In this document: one piece after another, positions 8,969 through 17,183 of the stretch
Layout: each line of letters opens with the position of its first letter
Numbering within the stretch: the stretch's first letter is position 1
NCBI GenBank assembly: GCA_002005325.1
Contig: CP017315.1
Span: 434,001-498,000, forward strand
Length of the DNA stretch: 64,000 nucleotides
DNA from: Candidatus Tokpelaia hoelldoblerii
GTDB lineage: Bacteria > Pseudomonadota > Alphaproteobacteria > Rhizobiales > Rhizobiaceae
Direction: 5' to 3'
Made by a program: the position numbers and the translations under genes
Notes under the pieces: model-generated
Told to the model about the DNA's origin: nothing
Database searches by the model: none
Seen by the model: the letters and a program-made list of their open reading frames with translations, nothing else

Positions 8969-10048
8969 ATGGCCAGGATGAAAGCAGCAATTTTTGTCGA
9001 CAAGAATCGTATTGTTCTGGATGAAAAGCCAATTCCTGAAATTGGCCCGCTGGATGCTTTGATTCGTATTACAACAACAACCATTTGCGGTACGGATATT
9101 CATATTCTTAAAGGAGAGTATCCGGTTGAAAAAGGTCTGACCATCGGGCATGAGCCTGTCGGAGTTATTGAAAAACTTGGTTCTGAAGTCAAAGGTTTCA
9201 AGGAGGGGCAGCGCGTTATTGCCGGTGCGATTACACCAAGCGGATATTCCAACGCCTGTCTGTGTGGCTGCGGCTCGCAGGATGGCCCGGGCACCAGGCA
9301 CGGCTTCAAGGCTACGGGCGGCTGGAAATTCGGCAATACCATTGACGGCGCGCAGGCGGAATATCTGCGGGTCAATGATGCCAGCGCCAATCTGTGCGCT
9401 ATTCCTGACAGTCTGACAGATGAACAGGTGCTGATGTGCCCTGACATCATGTCAACCGGTTTTTCCGGTGCTGAACGCGGCAAGGTCAAAATCGGTGACG
9501 CTGTTGTTGTCTGGGCTTTAGGGCCTATCGGCCTGTGTGCTGTTGCCGGTGCAAAACTGTGCGGTGCTTCGGTGATTATCGGCGTTGACACTGTGCCGGC
9601 CCGGATGGAAATGGCGAAAAAGCTTGGCGCAACGCATGTGGTTGACTTCAAGGCCGGTAATGCGGTTGAAGAAATCATGCGCATAACCGATGGTCGCGGC
9701 GTTGATGTTTCGATTGAAGCGCTGGGGCAGCAGGCAACCTTTGAAGCCTGTATGCGCGTTTTGCGCCCGGGTGGTACATTGTCGTCGCTGGGGGTTTACT
9801 CTCAGGATCTCAGGATTCCACTGGATGCCTTCCATGCTGGTCTTGGCGATATTGATATTGTCAGCGGTCTGTGCCCGGGCGGCAAGGAACGGATGCGCCG
9901 TCTGCTCAATGTGCTGGAATCCGGTGCGGTCGATCTGCGCCTGCTGGTGACACATACATACAGCCTTGACAAGATTGAGGAAGCGTATGAGCTGTTTGCC
10001 AGTCAGCGTGATGGCGTTATGAAGATTGCCATTAAAACAGGCGCATAA
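8969..10048 (+). CDS. Zinc-dependent medium-chain alcohol dehydrogenase, NAD(P)-linked
   Basis: A 359-residue MDR enzyme. The catalytic-zinc motif CGTDIH near residue 37 and GHEPVG near 61 are present, with Asp in CPDIMSTG as probable third ligand, and the cofactor motif around ALGPIGLCAV near 180. The four-cysteine structural-zinc lobe is absent; instead there is an unusual SNACLCGCGSQDG stretch, as in tetrameric secondary-alcohol dehydrogenases of the Clostridium beijerinckii/Thermoanaerobacter type. The likely reaction is interconversion of short secondary alcohols and ketones; substrate unproven. Starts at GTG 8960 and ATG 8978 are also in frame; GTGAGG fits the ATG at 8969 best. Confidence 0.82.
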   Translation: MARMKAAIFVDKNRIVLDEKPIPEIGPLDALIRITTTTICGTDIHILKGEYPVEKGLTIGHEPVGVIEKLGSEVKGFKEGQRVIAGAITPSGYSNACLCGCGSQDGPGTRHGFKATGGWKFGNTIDGAQAEYLRVNDASANLCAIPDSLTDEQVLMCPDIMSTGFSGAERGKVKIGDAVVVWALGPIGLCAVAGAKLCGASVIIGVDTVPARMEMAKKLGATHVVDFKAGNAVEEIMRITDGRGVDVSIEALGQQATFEACMRVLRPGGTLSSLGVYSQDLRIPLDAFHAGLGDIDIVSGLCPGGKERMRRLLNVLESGAVDLRLLVTHTYSLDKIEEAYELFASQRDGVMKIAIKTGA

Positions 10049-10052
10049 AAAC

Positions 10053-10090
10053 TTTGCGACCATCCGGCGGTTTTACCGGCCGGTCGCAAA
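10053..10090. terminator. Two-tier hairpin between convergent genes, probable terminator
   Basis: TTTGCGACC (10053-10061) pairs with GGTCGCAAA (10082-10090), and inside them CCGG pairs with CCGG. The hairpin lies 5 nt after the dehydrogenase stop and about 20 nt from the convergent aminotransferase stop. It lacks a long U-run on either side, so it may be a weak terminator or an mRNA 3'-end stabiliser. Confidence 0.45.
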
Positions 10091-10111
10091 TATAAGCGGT
10101 CAACAGGATGG

Positions 10112-11230
10112 TCAGGCTTTGTAAAAAACCCTGATAGCGGCAATCACCTTGTCCTGATCCTTGGTGGAAAGATAGGGATGCATCGGCAGGCTTAACACTT
10201 TCCCGGCCAGCGCTTCCGATATCGGCAGGCCGCCGGGTGCACGCGGGTAATCACGATAAGCGGTTTGCAGGTGCAGCGGCTTGACATAGTAAACCACCGA
10301 CGGAATACCTTCGGCCTGTAAATGCGCTTTCAGACCATCGCGGTCTTTCGCCTCGATTGTGTATTGGGCAAAGGCTGAACGGTTGCCGGCCGGCACGCGG
10401 GGCACTTTAACCACATCCTTCAGGCCTTGCGTATAACGGGCGGCAATGCTGTTACGTTTTTCCATCTCATCTTCAAGAATAGCCAGTTTTTCCAGCAAAA
10501 TTGCCGCCTGAATCGTATCAAGGCGGGAATTCATGCCAATGCGGACATTGTCATACTGGGTTTCGCCCTTGCCGTGGAAGAGAATGGAACGCAAAGTTTC
10601 CGCCAGTTCATCATCATCGGTGAACATTGCGCCGCCGTCGCCATAGCAGCCAAGGGGCTTGGCCGGATAAAAACTGGTGGCGCCGACATTGCCGAATGCG
10701 CCGCACATGGCGTTATCGCGCTTGCCGCCGATCGATTGGGCCGCGTCTTCAATGACAAACAGGTTTTCTTCTGCCGCAATGGCAGCAATGGCATTATAAT
10801 CTGCCGGCAGGCCGAAAAGATCGACCGGAATAATCGCCTTCGGTTGCAAACGCCCTTCCTTGCGGATGGCGGCAACCGCCTGTTTTAATTGCTTCGGGTC
10901 AATATTGTAACTGTCAGGCAGCACATCGATAAATACCGGCTCCGCACCGACCAGCGCCACGACTTCCGCTGTGGCGGCAAAAGTAAAGCTCGGGCAGAAA
11001 ACCGCGTCGCCCGCGCCGATACCTTTTGCCATCAGCGGCATGACAAGCGCGTCCGTGCCATTGGCGCAGGCAATAGCGTGTTTGACACCGAGATAATCGG
11101 CGAGTTTCTTTTCAAACTCCGCTACTTCAGGCCCAAGGATATAATGTCCGCCGGTGATAACCTTGTCCACGGCATTTTTTAATTTCTTTTCAATACGGGC
11201 GCGTTGCGCGCCAAGGTCGATAAACTGCAT
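10112..11230 (-). CDS. DegT/DnrJ/EryC1/StrS-family sugar aminotransferase, GnnB candidate
   Basis: A 372-residue PLP-dependent sugar aminotransferase. The N-terminus MQFIDLGAQRARIEKKL, the cofactor region in ANGTDALVMPL, the FVIEDAAQSIG motif and the Schiff-base lysine in TSFYPAKPLGCYGDGGA are classic for the DegT family. It lies downstream of a Gfo/Idh/MocA dehydrogenase gene on the same strand. That two-gene pair is the arrangement of GnnA/GnnB, which convert UDP-GlcNAc to its 3-amino derivative for 2,3-diaminoglucose lipid A, a backbone known in several Rhizobiales including Brucella and Bartonella. WbpE-type amino-uronate synthesis is the main alternative. GGAG 8 nt upstream supports the ATG at 11230. 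Confidence 0.78.
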   Translation of the reverse strand: MQFIDLGAQRARIEKKLKNAVDKVITGGHYILGPEVAEFEKKLADYLGVKHAIACANGTDALVMPLMAKGIGAGDAVFCPSFTFAATAEVVALVGAEPVFIDVLPDSYNIDPKQLKQAVAAIRKEGRLQPKAIIPVDLFGLPADYNAIAAIAAEENLFVIEDAAQSIGGKRDNAMCGAFGNVGATSFYPAKPLGCYGDGGAMFTDDDELAETLRSILFHGKGETQYDNVRIGMNSRLDTIQAAILLEKLAILEDEMEKRNSIAARYTQGLKDVVKVPRVPAGNRSAFAQYTIEAKDRDGLKAHLQAEGIPSVVYYVKPLHLQTAYRDYPRAPGGLPISEALAGKVLSLPMHPYLSTKDQDKVIAAIRVFYKA

Positions 11231-11359
11231 GATGAACTCCATAAAATCAGAGTGTATCCCGTTGATACGGAACAAGTATGATCTAAACCCGATTGGCAGT
11301 AAATGCCACTCATTCAATTATCACAGTTGCGCTGCCGCTGTAACAGCAAGTGAGCGTCA

Positions 11360-12325
11360 TTATGATTTTGGCTTGGTATGGCTGACACTGCCGGCGGTAA
11401 GGATCTTGAGCACGGCAATGGCTTCCGCGCCATTGGTGCGCGGTTCTTCCCGTGTTTCAATACAATGCAGGAAGTGCTGTAATTCACGTGTGAGGGGCAA
11501 GCCTTCCTTGACCGGAATATAATCCGGCTCATCAGCGGTAAACGCCCACTGGCCATTGTCCTGCCACACAGAAAAGCGGTAGACGGCCAGCTTGCGCTCC
11601 CACGGTTCGACATCGTCAAAAACCGCCATGGCCTTGGTGCCGACAACGGTCAGCCGCCGCTCGCGATAGGGATTGAGGCGTGACGCCACCAGATGGCTGC
11701 GCAAACCGTTGGGAAAAGTCATATAGACGTGGGCAAAGTCGGAAAGCTGGTCGATAATCGCCGCGCCTTCACCGCGCACTTCAGAAGGCTCACAGCCGGT
11801 CAGGGCTAAAATCATCGACAGATCATGCGGGGCGAGATCCCACAACGCATCACTTTCCGTGTGGAATTTACCCAGGCCCAAACGGTGCGAATGAATATAG
11901 CGCACTTCGCCCAGATCACCGGAATTAACCAGTTCCAGCAGTTTTTCAAAAGCAGGATGAAACCGCAACACATGGCCGACCATGAAAATACGGCCCTTGT
12001 CATGCGCAGCCTTGACCTCACGCTCCGCATCCGCAACGTTGAGCGCAATCGGCTTTTCAACCAGCACATCCTTGCTGTTTTCAATCGCCCGAATCGCATT
12101 TTCAGCATGGAATTGCGGCGGCAGTGCCAGCACCAGCGCGTCAATATCCTTGCGGGTGAACAGCTTGTCAACCGGTATTGCCTCGACATCATGCTCGGCG
12201 GCAAAACCTTCTGCCCTGTCCGGGTTGGCATCTGAAACAGCAACCAGTGCTCCAAGGCTTTTCAAGGTGCGAATGTGGTTGCTGCCCCAATAACCGCATC
12301 CCAAAACTGCTACCCGTGGCGCCAT
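11360..12325 (-). CDS. Gfo/Idh/MocA-family oxidoreductase, GnnA candidate
   Basis: A 321-residue NAD(P)-dependent sugar dehydrogenase. It has the Rossmann motif VLGCGYWGSNHIR (residues 7-19), the VEKPIAL motif near 95 that carries the catalytic lysine, and VGHVLRFHPAFEKL after it, typical of UDP-HexNAc 3-dehydrogenases. It probably oxidises the 3-OH of UDP-GlcNAc so that the downstream aminotransferase can install an amine (GnnA/GnnB route to diaminoglucose lipid A); this is an inference from family plus pairing. GAAGGAACAG is a good ribosome-binding site. A 129-bp gap separates the two genes, so a second promoter is possible. Two 17-nt direct repeats lie just upstream. Confidence 0.78.
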   Translation of the reverse strand: MAPRVAVLGCGYWGSNHIRTLKSLGALVAVSDANPDRAEGFAAEHDVEAIPVDKLFTRKDIDALVLALPPQFHAENAIRAIENSKDVLVEKPIALNVADAEREVKAAHDKGRIFMVGHVLRFHPAFEKLLELVNSGDLGEVRYIHSHRLGLGKFHTESDALWDLAPHDLSMILALTGCEPSEVRGEGAAIIDQLSDFAHVYMTFPNGLRSHLVASRLNPYRERRLTVVGTKAMAVFDDVEPWERKLAVYRFSVWQDNGQWAFTADEPDYIPVKEGLPLTRELQHFLHCIETREEPRTNGAEAIAVLKILTAGSVSHTKPKS

Positions 12326-12347
12326 AAATTCTGTTCCTTCACTATCA

Positions 12348-12383
12348 CAGTTTCAATACTGATACTCAGTTTCAATACTGATA
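12348..12383. repeat. Tandem 17-nt direct repeat upstream of the oxidoreductase gene
   Basis: CAGTTTCAATACTGATA occurs at 12348-12364 and again at 12367-12383, identical, with a 19-bp period (about two helical turns). The repeat begins 22 bp before the ATG of the Gfo/Idh gene, where a regulator could overlap its transcription or translation start. Confidence 0.6.
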
Positions 12384-12926
12384 TTCGGGCAAAATAACAA
12401 GCCTGAAAGCAGATGAAAAGTATAGGGCAAGCCTGTCTTTCCGGTTCATGGAAGCCATATCCTGCAAGGTGCATGTACATGATTTCCTGTGATTATTCTA
12501 TAATTAAAAACGTTTTGGCCGGTAAAAGTTTCCCTCTCGAATGATAACAGGGAAAAGGCGGATAAAGCAGTTGCCGCGTGGTTTGTTCCGCTTATACCGC
12601 CAGTGCCGATGTATCTTTACAAATATTTTTCCTGTGCAGAAATTGATCTTTTCCACGCTGATACAATATATAATCCTTTCCTGGTCAAAACAGGAAAATA
12701 TTTGATGGTGATATATGAGACAAGCTATAGTTGTTGAGGATAGCGGTGAGGCCTTGTTGATGGTTGGCCATATTGCGATAGCTCACCCGCCCCGGATCAG
12801 GCAAGCGGTTGATATCTGCGCTGCTGTTTTTTCCATGATTTTTCTTTTCTGGCAGGCGTTGGCTTATTTCATGCTGTCTCTCCATCCGGAATATTTTATA
12901 ACCTTGAATGGAAAGGAAGAATACCC
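12384..12926. other. Intergenic region upstream of the DAPG-hydrolase-like gene
   Basis: No convincing gene is seen; the short open frames on both strands lack family features. An A/T-rich stretch has a possible promoter, TTGATC near 12643 and TATATAAT ending near 12673. A small hairpin follows it (TTTCCTG, 7-nt loop, CAGGAAA at about 12677-12697), which would form in a long 5' leader of the exported hydrolase mRNA. Confidence 0.35.
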
Positions 12927-13943
12927 ATGTCTTTCAACATAAACAAGCGTGACTTTCTCATAAAAATGCCAGCTGTCATCGGAGCGGCTACGCTTGCTGC
13001 GCCAGCTGTTGTCAATGCCCAGAATTACATGGCTTCTTCTTCCGGGAAAGTTGGCGCAGCCCTGGAACGCGAGCTTGTTCCGGTGACGTATTGCCCGGTC
13101 AGCATGCAAAAGCAATTCCAGAGTAATGAAAAAGCGGTGCAGGGCAAGCCCTATGCCGATTTCTTTAATTCCGATATAAAAGTGCCAGCAGCGTGGGCCA
13201 ATGGCTTGCAGCATGGTCCGCTGCCTCTTGACAAGACGCTTACACCCGGTATTGCCGATATCAACAAATTGCTTGATGCCTCCTATACCAATGCGATTCC
13301 TGACAGCGGCTACGCGCTTCTTGATGGTCCCTGCGCCTATGTACAAAGCCGCATCGAAATGCCCGGCGTGACAGCTGCGATGTTTCGATGGTGGTTTACC
13401 TGGCACCCGATGGAAAAAGAGCGTTATATGCTATGGTTTCCGCAAGCGCATGTTGACATTGGCATACAGGATGCCAAACGTCTTTCCGACACTTCGCTGA
13501 CTTATGAGCAGCGTCTTTATAATAACCCAAATCCCATTACTGAGTTTATTGGCGCGAGCGCAATGAAAATGGTGATCCATTTTACTGATCCTGTTGAACT
13601 GGGTTTTGATGCCAATGCCTATAAGCGCGCGGGATTTACGGCAAATGCCAGCGGTATTATCAAACCTGCAACAGATCCAAATACACCGTTCATTTTCATG
13701 GTGCATCTCGCCCGTGATACCGATCGTGGCCTTGAATTGTTCAGCCGTTACTGGATTGGTGCACATCCGCAAATGAGACGCTTTCCTGGAGGTGCAGACA
13801 CAGCAGCACTGGTGTCCAAAATGGGGTTGAGCAAGGATAGTGTTGAGCAGACCGCTTATGATATGGCCGTCCATGACATGACCGAGTTTAACCATCTTGC
13901 CCGTCTGCTGCCTGCAATTTACGCAAAATTCGGCCGGCCATGA
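12927..13943 (+). CDS. Exported DAPG/phloretin-hydrolase-family C-C hydrolase
   Basis: A 338-residue protein resembling the 2,4-diacetylphloroglucinol hydrolase (PhlG) / phloretin hydrolase family, zinc enzymes that cleave the C-C bond between an acyl group and a phenolic ring. FRWWFTWHP near residue 155, WFPQAHVDI near 170 and HDMTEF near 316 (HxxxE) fit the zinc-ligand regions of PhlG. Unlike cytosolic PhlG it begins with KRDFLIKMPAVIGAATLAAP, a Tat-like or Sec signal with probable cleavage after VNA, suggesting periplasmic action. GGAAG precedes the ATG. The natural substrate is unknown; plant or microbial acyl-phenolics are a reasonable guess. Confidence 0.7.
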   Translation: MSFNINKRDFLIKMPAVIGAATLAAPAVVNAQNYMASSSGKVGAALERELVPVTYCPVSMQKQFQSNEKAVQGKPYADFFNSDIKVPAAWANGLQHGPLPLDKTLTPGIADINKLLDASYTNAIPDSGYALLDGPCAYVQSRIEMPGVTAAMFRWWFTWHPMEKERYMLWFPQAHVDIGIQDAKRLSDTSLTYEQRLYNNPNPITEFIGASAMKMVIHFTDPVELGFDANAYKRAGFTANASGIIKPATDPNTPFIFMVHLARDTDRGLELFSRYWIGAHPQMRRFPGGADTAALVSKMGLSKDSVEQTAYDMAVHDMTEFNHLARLLPAIYAKFGRP

Positions 13944-13978
13944 ATTTCACTGGCGCTTTTGTGTGAAGGAGAACAAAA

Positions 13979-14055
13979 TGGTAGCGAAGGAGGGATTTGA
14001 ACCCCCGACACAAGGATTATGATTCCTCTGCTCTAACCAACTGAGCTACTTCGCC
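13979..14055 (-). tRNA. tRNA-Met (anticodon CAT), elongator type
   Basis: The reverse strand folds as a 77-nt tRNA with encoded CCA. The acceptor stem GGCGAAG pairs with CTTCGCT (one G-T), the D arm is GCTC/GAGC, the anticodon stem GAGGA/TCCTT encloses a loop with CAT at positions 34-36, and the T arm contains GGTTCAAATCC. The first pair is G-U and the body matches rhizobial elongator tRNA-Met rather than the initiator, which has a mismatched 1-72 pair and three G-C pairs in the anticodon stem. Confidence 0.95.
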
Positions 14056-14157
14056 GCAAGACGCTGTTATCATAGCGCGTGGGGGTGGATATATTCTGTA
14101 ATGCCCCCTCCCGTCAAGCGTTTATCAACAAAAAAGATGTTTTCTTGCCGCCTGTTG

Positions 14158-14192
14158 ATCCCCTGCGTCCGGACGCAGGGGATTTTCTTTTC
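14158..14192 (+). terminator. Palindromic hairpin with T-rich tail
   Basis: A perfect 26-bp palindrome (arms ATCCCCTGCGTCC and its complement, 14158-14183) is followed on the plus strand by TTTCTTTT. It would end plus-strand transcripts, for example read-through from the hydrolase gene 215 bp upstream, and shield the convergent leuA and tRNA transcripts. Confidence 0.65.
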
Positions 14193-14260
14193 CAGCAGCA
14201 CAGACAAAAAACCTCTTTTAATTGCACAAACAAAAAGTAAGCTGGTGCTGTTGTATGCTG

Positions 14261-15967
14261 CTACTTGCCGGCAATACGGTTGGCGGCGGCAATGATGGCG
14301 GCGAGCGACGCAGCGGCAATATTGTCATCAATCGCCACGCCAAAGGTTTTGCCGTGCGGATGGGCGATTTCCATATAGCAGATCGCCGCTGCGTCCGAAC
14401 CCTGTTGCAGGGAGTGTTCCGAGTAATCAATAACCGACAAGGACTGCCCCAGATAGGTTGACAGGGCATTGACAAAGCCGTCAACAACGCCGGTTCCGCG
14501 CCCTTCAATGGTTTTGCTGTGGCCATTGTCGGTAATTTCAGCAAGGATGGTATATCTGTCCTTGTCCTCCGGGGTCATGCGGGGCTGGTAATTGACAAAG
14601 CCAAGGCGGCTTTCCGCCGCTGTGGCGTAGGTTTTGACAAATTCGTCATAAATGCGCTGTGAAGACAGTTCCCTGCCTTCTTCATCGGTGATTTTCTGGA
14701 TGACATTACGAAACTCCACCTGCAGGTTGCGCGGCAGGTTCAGGCCGTAATCCTGTTGCAGGATATAGGCAATGCCGCCTTTGCCGGATTGCGAATTGAT
14801 ACGGATAATCGCTTCGTAGGAACGGCCGACATCGCGCGGGTCAATCGGCAGATAGGGCACTTCCCACAGGCCGGTATCGGATTTTTTAATCGCCGTCATG
14901 CCTTTGTTGATGGCGTCCTGATGGGAACCGGAAAAGGCGGTATAAACCAGTTCGCCGACGTAAGGGTGGCGTTCGGGAATTTGCAGCTGGTTGGAATATT
15001 CATAAACTGCCTTGATTTTCTCGATATCAGAGCAGTCAAGCTCAGGATCAACCCCTTGCGTCAGCATATTCAGCGCCAGCGTGACAATATCAACATTGCC
15101 GGTGCGTTCGCCATTGCCGAACAAGGTGCCTTCCACCCGGTCCGCCCCCGCCATCAGGCCGAGTTCGGTGGCGGCAATCGCGCTGCCGCGGTCATTATGC
15201 GGGTGCAGCGAAATGATAACACTGTCGCGGCGGTCAATATTGCGGCACATCCATTCAATCTGGTCGGCATAGATGTTCGGTGTGGTCAGTTCCACTGTTG
15301 AGGGCAGGTTGAGAATCATCCTGTTATCCGGTGTCGGGTTGATAATCTCAATCACCGCATTGGAAATTTCCAGTGCGATATCCAGTTCCGTACCGGTAAA
15401 GCTCTCCGGCGAATACTGGAAGCGATAACCGCCTCCGGTTTTTGCCGCCATATCCATAATCATTTTGGCGGCGTCGGTGGCAATGTTTTTAACACCGGTG
15501 ACATCCTTGTTAAAGACAACACGGCGCTGCAATTCACTGGTGGAGTTGTAAAAATGCACAATCGGGCGTTTTGCGCCTTCCAGCGCCTCAAAGGTGCGGG
15601 TAATGAGTTCCGGCCGGCACTGCACCAGCACCTGCAGGCTCAGATAATCCGGCACATTGCCTTGCTCAATACACCAGCGGGCAAAATCAAAATCTGTCTG
15701 CGAGGCGGAAGGAAAGCCGATCTCAATTTCAGGAAAGCCCATGTCGACAAGCAGGCGGAACATCCGTTCCTTACGGTCCTGCCCCATCGGGTCAATCAGC
15801 GCTTGGTTGCCGTCACGCAGATCGACCGAGCACCAGACCGGCGCTTTTTCGATCCGTTTGTCCGGCCAGGTGCGATCCTGCAACCGCACCGGCTGTGCGG
15901 GGCGGTATTTCCGGGCGGTTTCGGGCATGCCCTTTTGCGGGCGGGCGGCAAATGCGGAAATATTCAT
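14261..15967 (-). CDS. leuA: 2-isopropylmalate synthase, long form
   Basis: Condenses acetyl-CoA with 2-oxoisovalerate, the committed step of leucine synthesis. The 568-residue product matches the long LeuA type found in rhizobia and mycobacteria. Near residue 50 is SVDLRDGNQALIDPM with the metal-binding Arg-Asp pair, then GFPEIEIGFPSASQTDFDF and SLHPHNDRGSA with the metal-ligand histidines. The C-terminal 130 residues form the leucine-binding regulatory domain (EGRGTGVVDGFVNAL). The ATG at 15967 (MNISAFAARPQKGMP) fits the family; the frame stays open for 50 more codons upstream but that part has no resemblance. It stands alone without other leu genes. Confidence 0.93.
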   Translation of the reverse strand: MNISAFAARPQKGMPETARKYRPAQPVRLQDRTWPDKRIEKAPVWCSVDLRDGNQALIDPMGQDRKERMFRLLVDMGFPEIEIGFPSASQTDFDFARWCIEQGNVPDYLSLQVLVQCRPELITRTFEALEGAKRPIVHFYNSTSELQRRVVFNKDVTGVKNIATDAAKMIMDMAAKTGGGYRFQYSPESFTGTELDIALEISNAVIEIINPTPDNRMILNLPSTVELTTPNIYADQIEWMCRNIDRRDSVIISLHPHNDRGSAIAATELGLMAGADRVEGTLFGNGERTGNVDIVTLALNMLTQGVDPELDCSDIEKIKAVYEYSNQLQIPERHPYVGELVYTAFSGSHQDAINKGMTAIKKSDTGLWEVPYLPIDPRDVGRSYEAIIRINSQSGKGGIAYILQQDYGLNLPRNLQVEFRNVIQKITDEEGRELSSQRIYDEFVKTYATAAESRLGFVNYQPRMTPEDKDRYTILAEITDNGHSKTIEGRGTGVVDGFVNALSTYLGQSLSVIDYSEHSLQQGSDAAAICYMEIAHPHGKTFGVAIDDNIAAASLAAIIAAANRIAGK

Positions 15968-16362
15968 GGTTGACACTCTTTGAATCTTGAAAACGGGAAA
16001 AATGTGGATAATAGGAGTTATAAACCGGCAGGGTCTTACAGCTGCCGGACACTCCTCAACGAATCCGACAACCGCCAGTAAGGCCGAGAAGAAGAGCGGA
16101 AAGCAAAGGCGCAACAAAACGCGGCTGAAACAGGCCGGGTATTTTCAAAAAAGAGTTGCGCAAAAACGTTGTCATGCAGGCACTTTATATACGGTTGTTG
16201 CAGGATGCAAGTGTCTTTTTGCTTTTGTTTTGATGGAAAAGAGCTATATCTGCCTGTGAAATTCCTGACAGCCTGCACAAACTTGCTTTTTGTTTGTGCA
16301 ACGAAAAACCGCACAAACTTGCTTTTGGTTTGTGCGAGCCAAAATAAAAAGAGAGTGCAACC
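15968..16362. other. Divergent intergenic region between leuA and recR
   Basis: No gene recognised. About 60 nt before leuA, in its leader strand, CCGGCAG (16025-16031) pairs with CTGCCGG (16042-16048). No T-run follows, so it is not a clear attenuator. An open leuA-frame extension in this region is Leu/Phe-rich but has no stop before leuA, so it is not a separate leader peptide. The recR side carries two tandem palindromes (16275-16335). Confidence 0.4.
16275..16335. repeat. Two tandem palindromes upstream of recR, operator-like
   Basis: Two 25-bp units, 16275-16299 and 16311-16335, each read GCACAAAC-N9-GTTTGTGC and differ from one another at a single base. The period is 36 bp. The second ends 27 bp before the recR ATG. 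Each could form an 8-bp hairpin in RNA or serve as a twofold operator in DNA. A lone half-site, GCACAAAC, lies at 14224-14231 beyond the 3' end of leuA. Confidence 0.6.
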
Positions 16363-16968
16363 ATGTCGAGACATATTGCCGGCCCTGAAATTGAACGTCT
16401 TATCCAGCTTCTGGCACGCCTGCCGGGTCTGGGGCCGCGCTCGGCCCGCCGTGCCGCCCTGCATCTGGTCAAAAAGAAAGAGGCATTGCTTGAACCGCTG
16501 GGCAAAGCGTTTGCGGATGCGGCGCAAAATGTGCGCGTGTGCGCAACCTGTGGCAATATCGACACATCCGACCCGTGCACAGTGTGCTGTGACGCCACCC
16601 GCGATTCGGGCACTTTGATTGTGGTTGAAGACGTGTCGGATTTGTGGGCGCTGGAGCGGGTGGGCAGTGTCAGGGCCGCTTATCATGTGCTGGGTGGCCG
16701 CCTGTCGCCGCTTGATGGTGTCGGGCCGGAAGATCTGAATATCAAACAATTGCTGACGCGCATTGAGGCGGGCGGGGTAAAGGAAGTTATTCTGGCGCTT
16801 AACGCTACGGTGGAAGGGCAGACGACAGCGCATTACATCACCGATATGCTGTCGGGCTTTGATGTGCGCATCACGCGGCTGGCGCATGGCGTGCCGGTGG
16901 GGGGTGAACTTGATTATCTGGATGAGGGGACACTCGCCGCCGCCCTGCAGGCGCGCACTGCTCTTTAA
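16363..16968 (+). CDS. recR: Recombination protein RecR
   Basis: A 201-residue protein of normal length. It has the N-terminal helix-hairpin-helix (LARLPGLGPRSARRAALHL), a Cys4 zinc finger (CATCGNID...CTVC) near residues 60-75, a Toprim domain starting LIVVEDVSDLWALE, and the C-terminal RLAHGVPVGGELDYLDEGTL motif. With RecO and RecF it loads RecA on gapped DNA. In many genomes recR follows dnaX-ybaB; here it is a single gene divergent from leuA, which may explain its own promoter with palindromes. AGAGAGTG supplies a ribosome-binding site. Confidence 0.95.
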   Translation: MSRHIAGPEIERLIQLLARLPGLGPRSARRAALHLVKKKEALLEPLGKAFADAAQNVRVCATCGNIDTSDPCTVCCDATRDSGTLIVVEDVSDLWALERVGSVRAAYHVLGGRLSPLDGVGPEDLNIKQLLTRIEAGGVKEVILALNATVEGQTTAHYITDMLSGFDVRITRLAHGVPVGGELDYLDEGTLAAALQARTAL

Positions 16969-17183
16969 CAATTCATCTGTGCATAAAATTTTTGTGAAAA
17001 GGGAGTTCTTGGAATAGTCACAATGTGCTATTATATAGCAACCTGTCTGTTGCCATAGCTTTGCCTGAAGCCGATGGTATGATATTGCAAATATTTAATG
17101 TATAGCAGGAAGTCTTCTGTTTACAGGGAAATGCATCTGTATATTTTGGTCTGTGCAGGACAAATTAAAGGGTCGAGTCATTG

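Noticed and set aside
12715..12942. 75-codon open frame before the DAPG-hydrolase-like gene
   Set aside because: It has no family features, a poor ribosome-binding context and runs into the start of the real gene in another frame.
15968..16117. Leu/Phe-rich N-terminal extension of leuA as a leucine leader peptide
   Set aside because: The frame is continuous with leuA with no stop codon, and the nearby hairpin lacks a T-run, so there is no attenuator structure.
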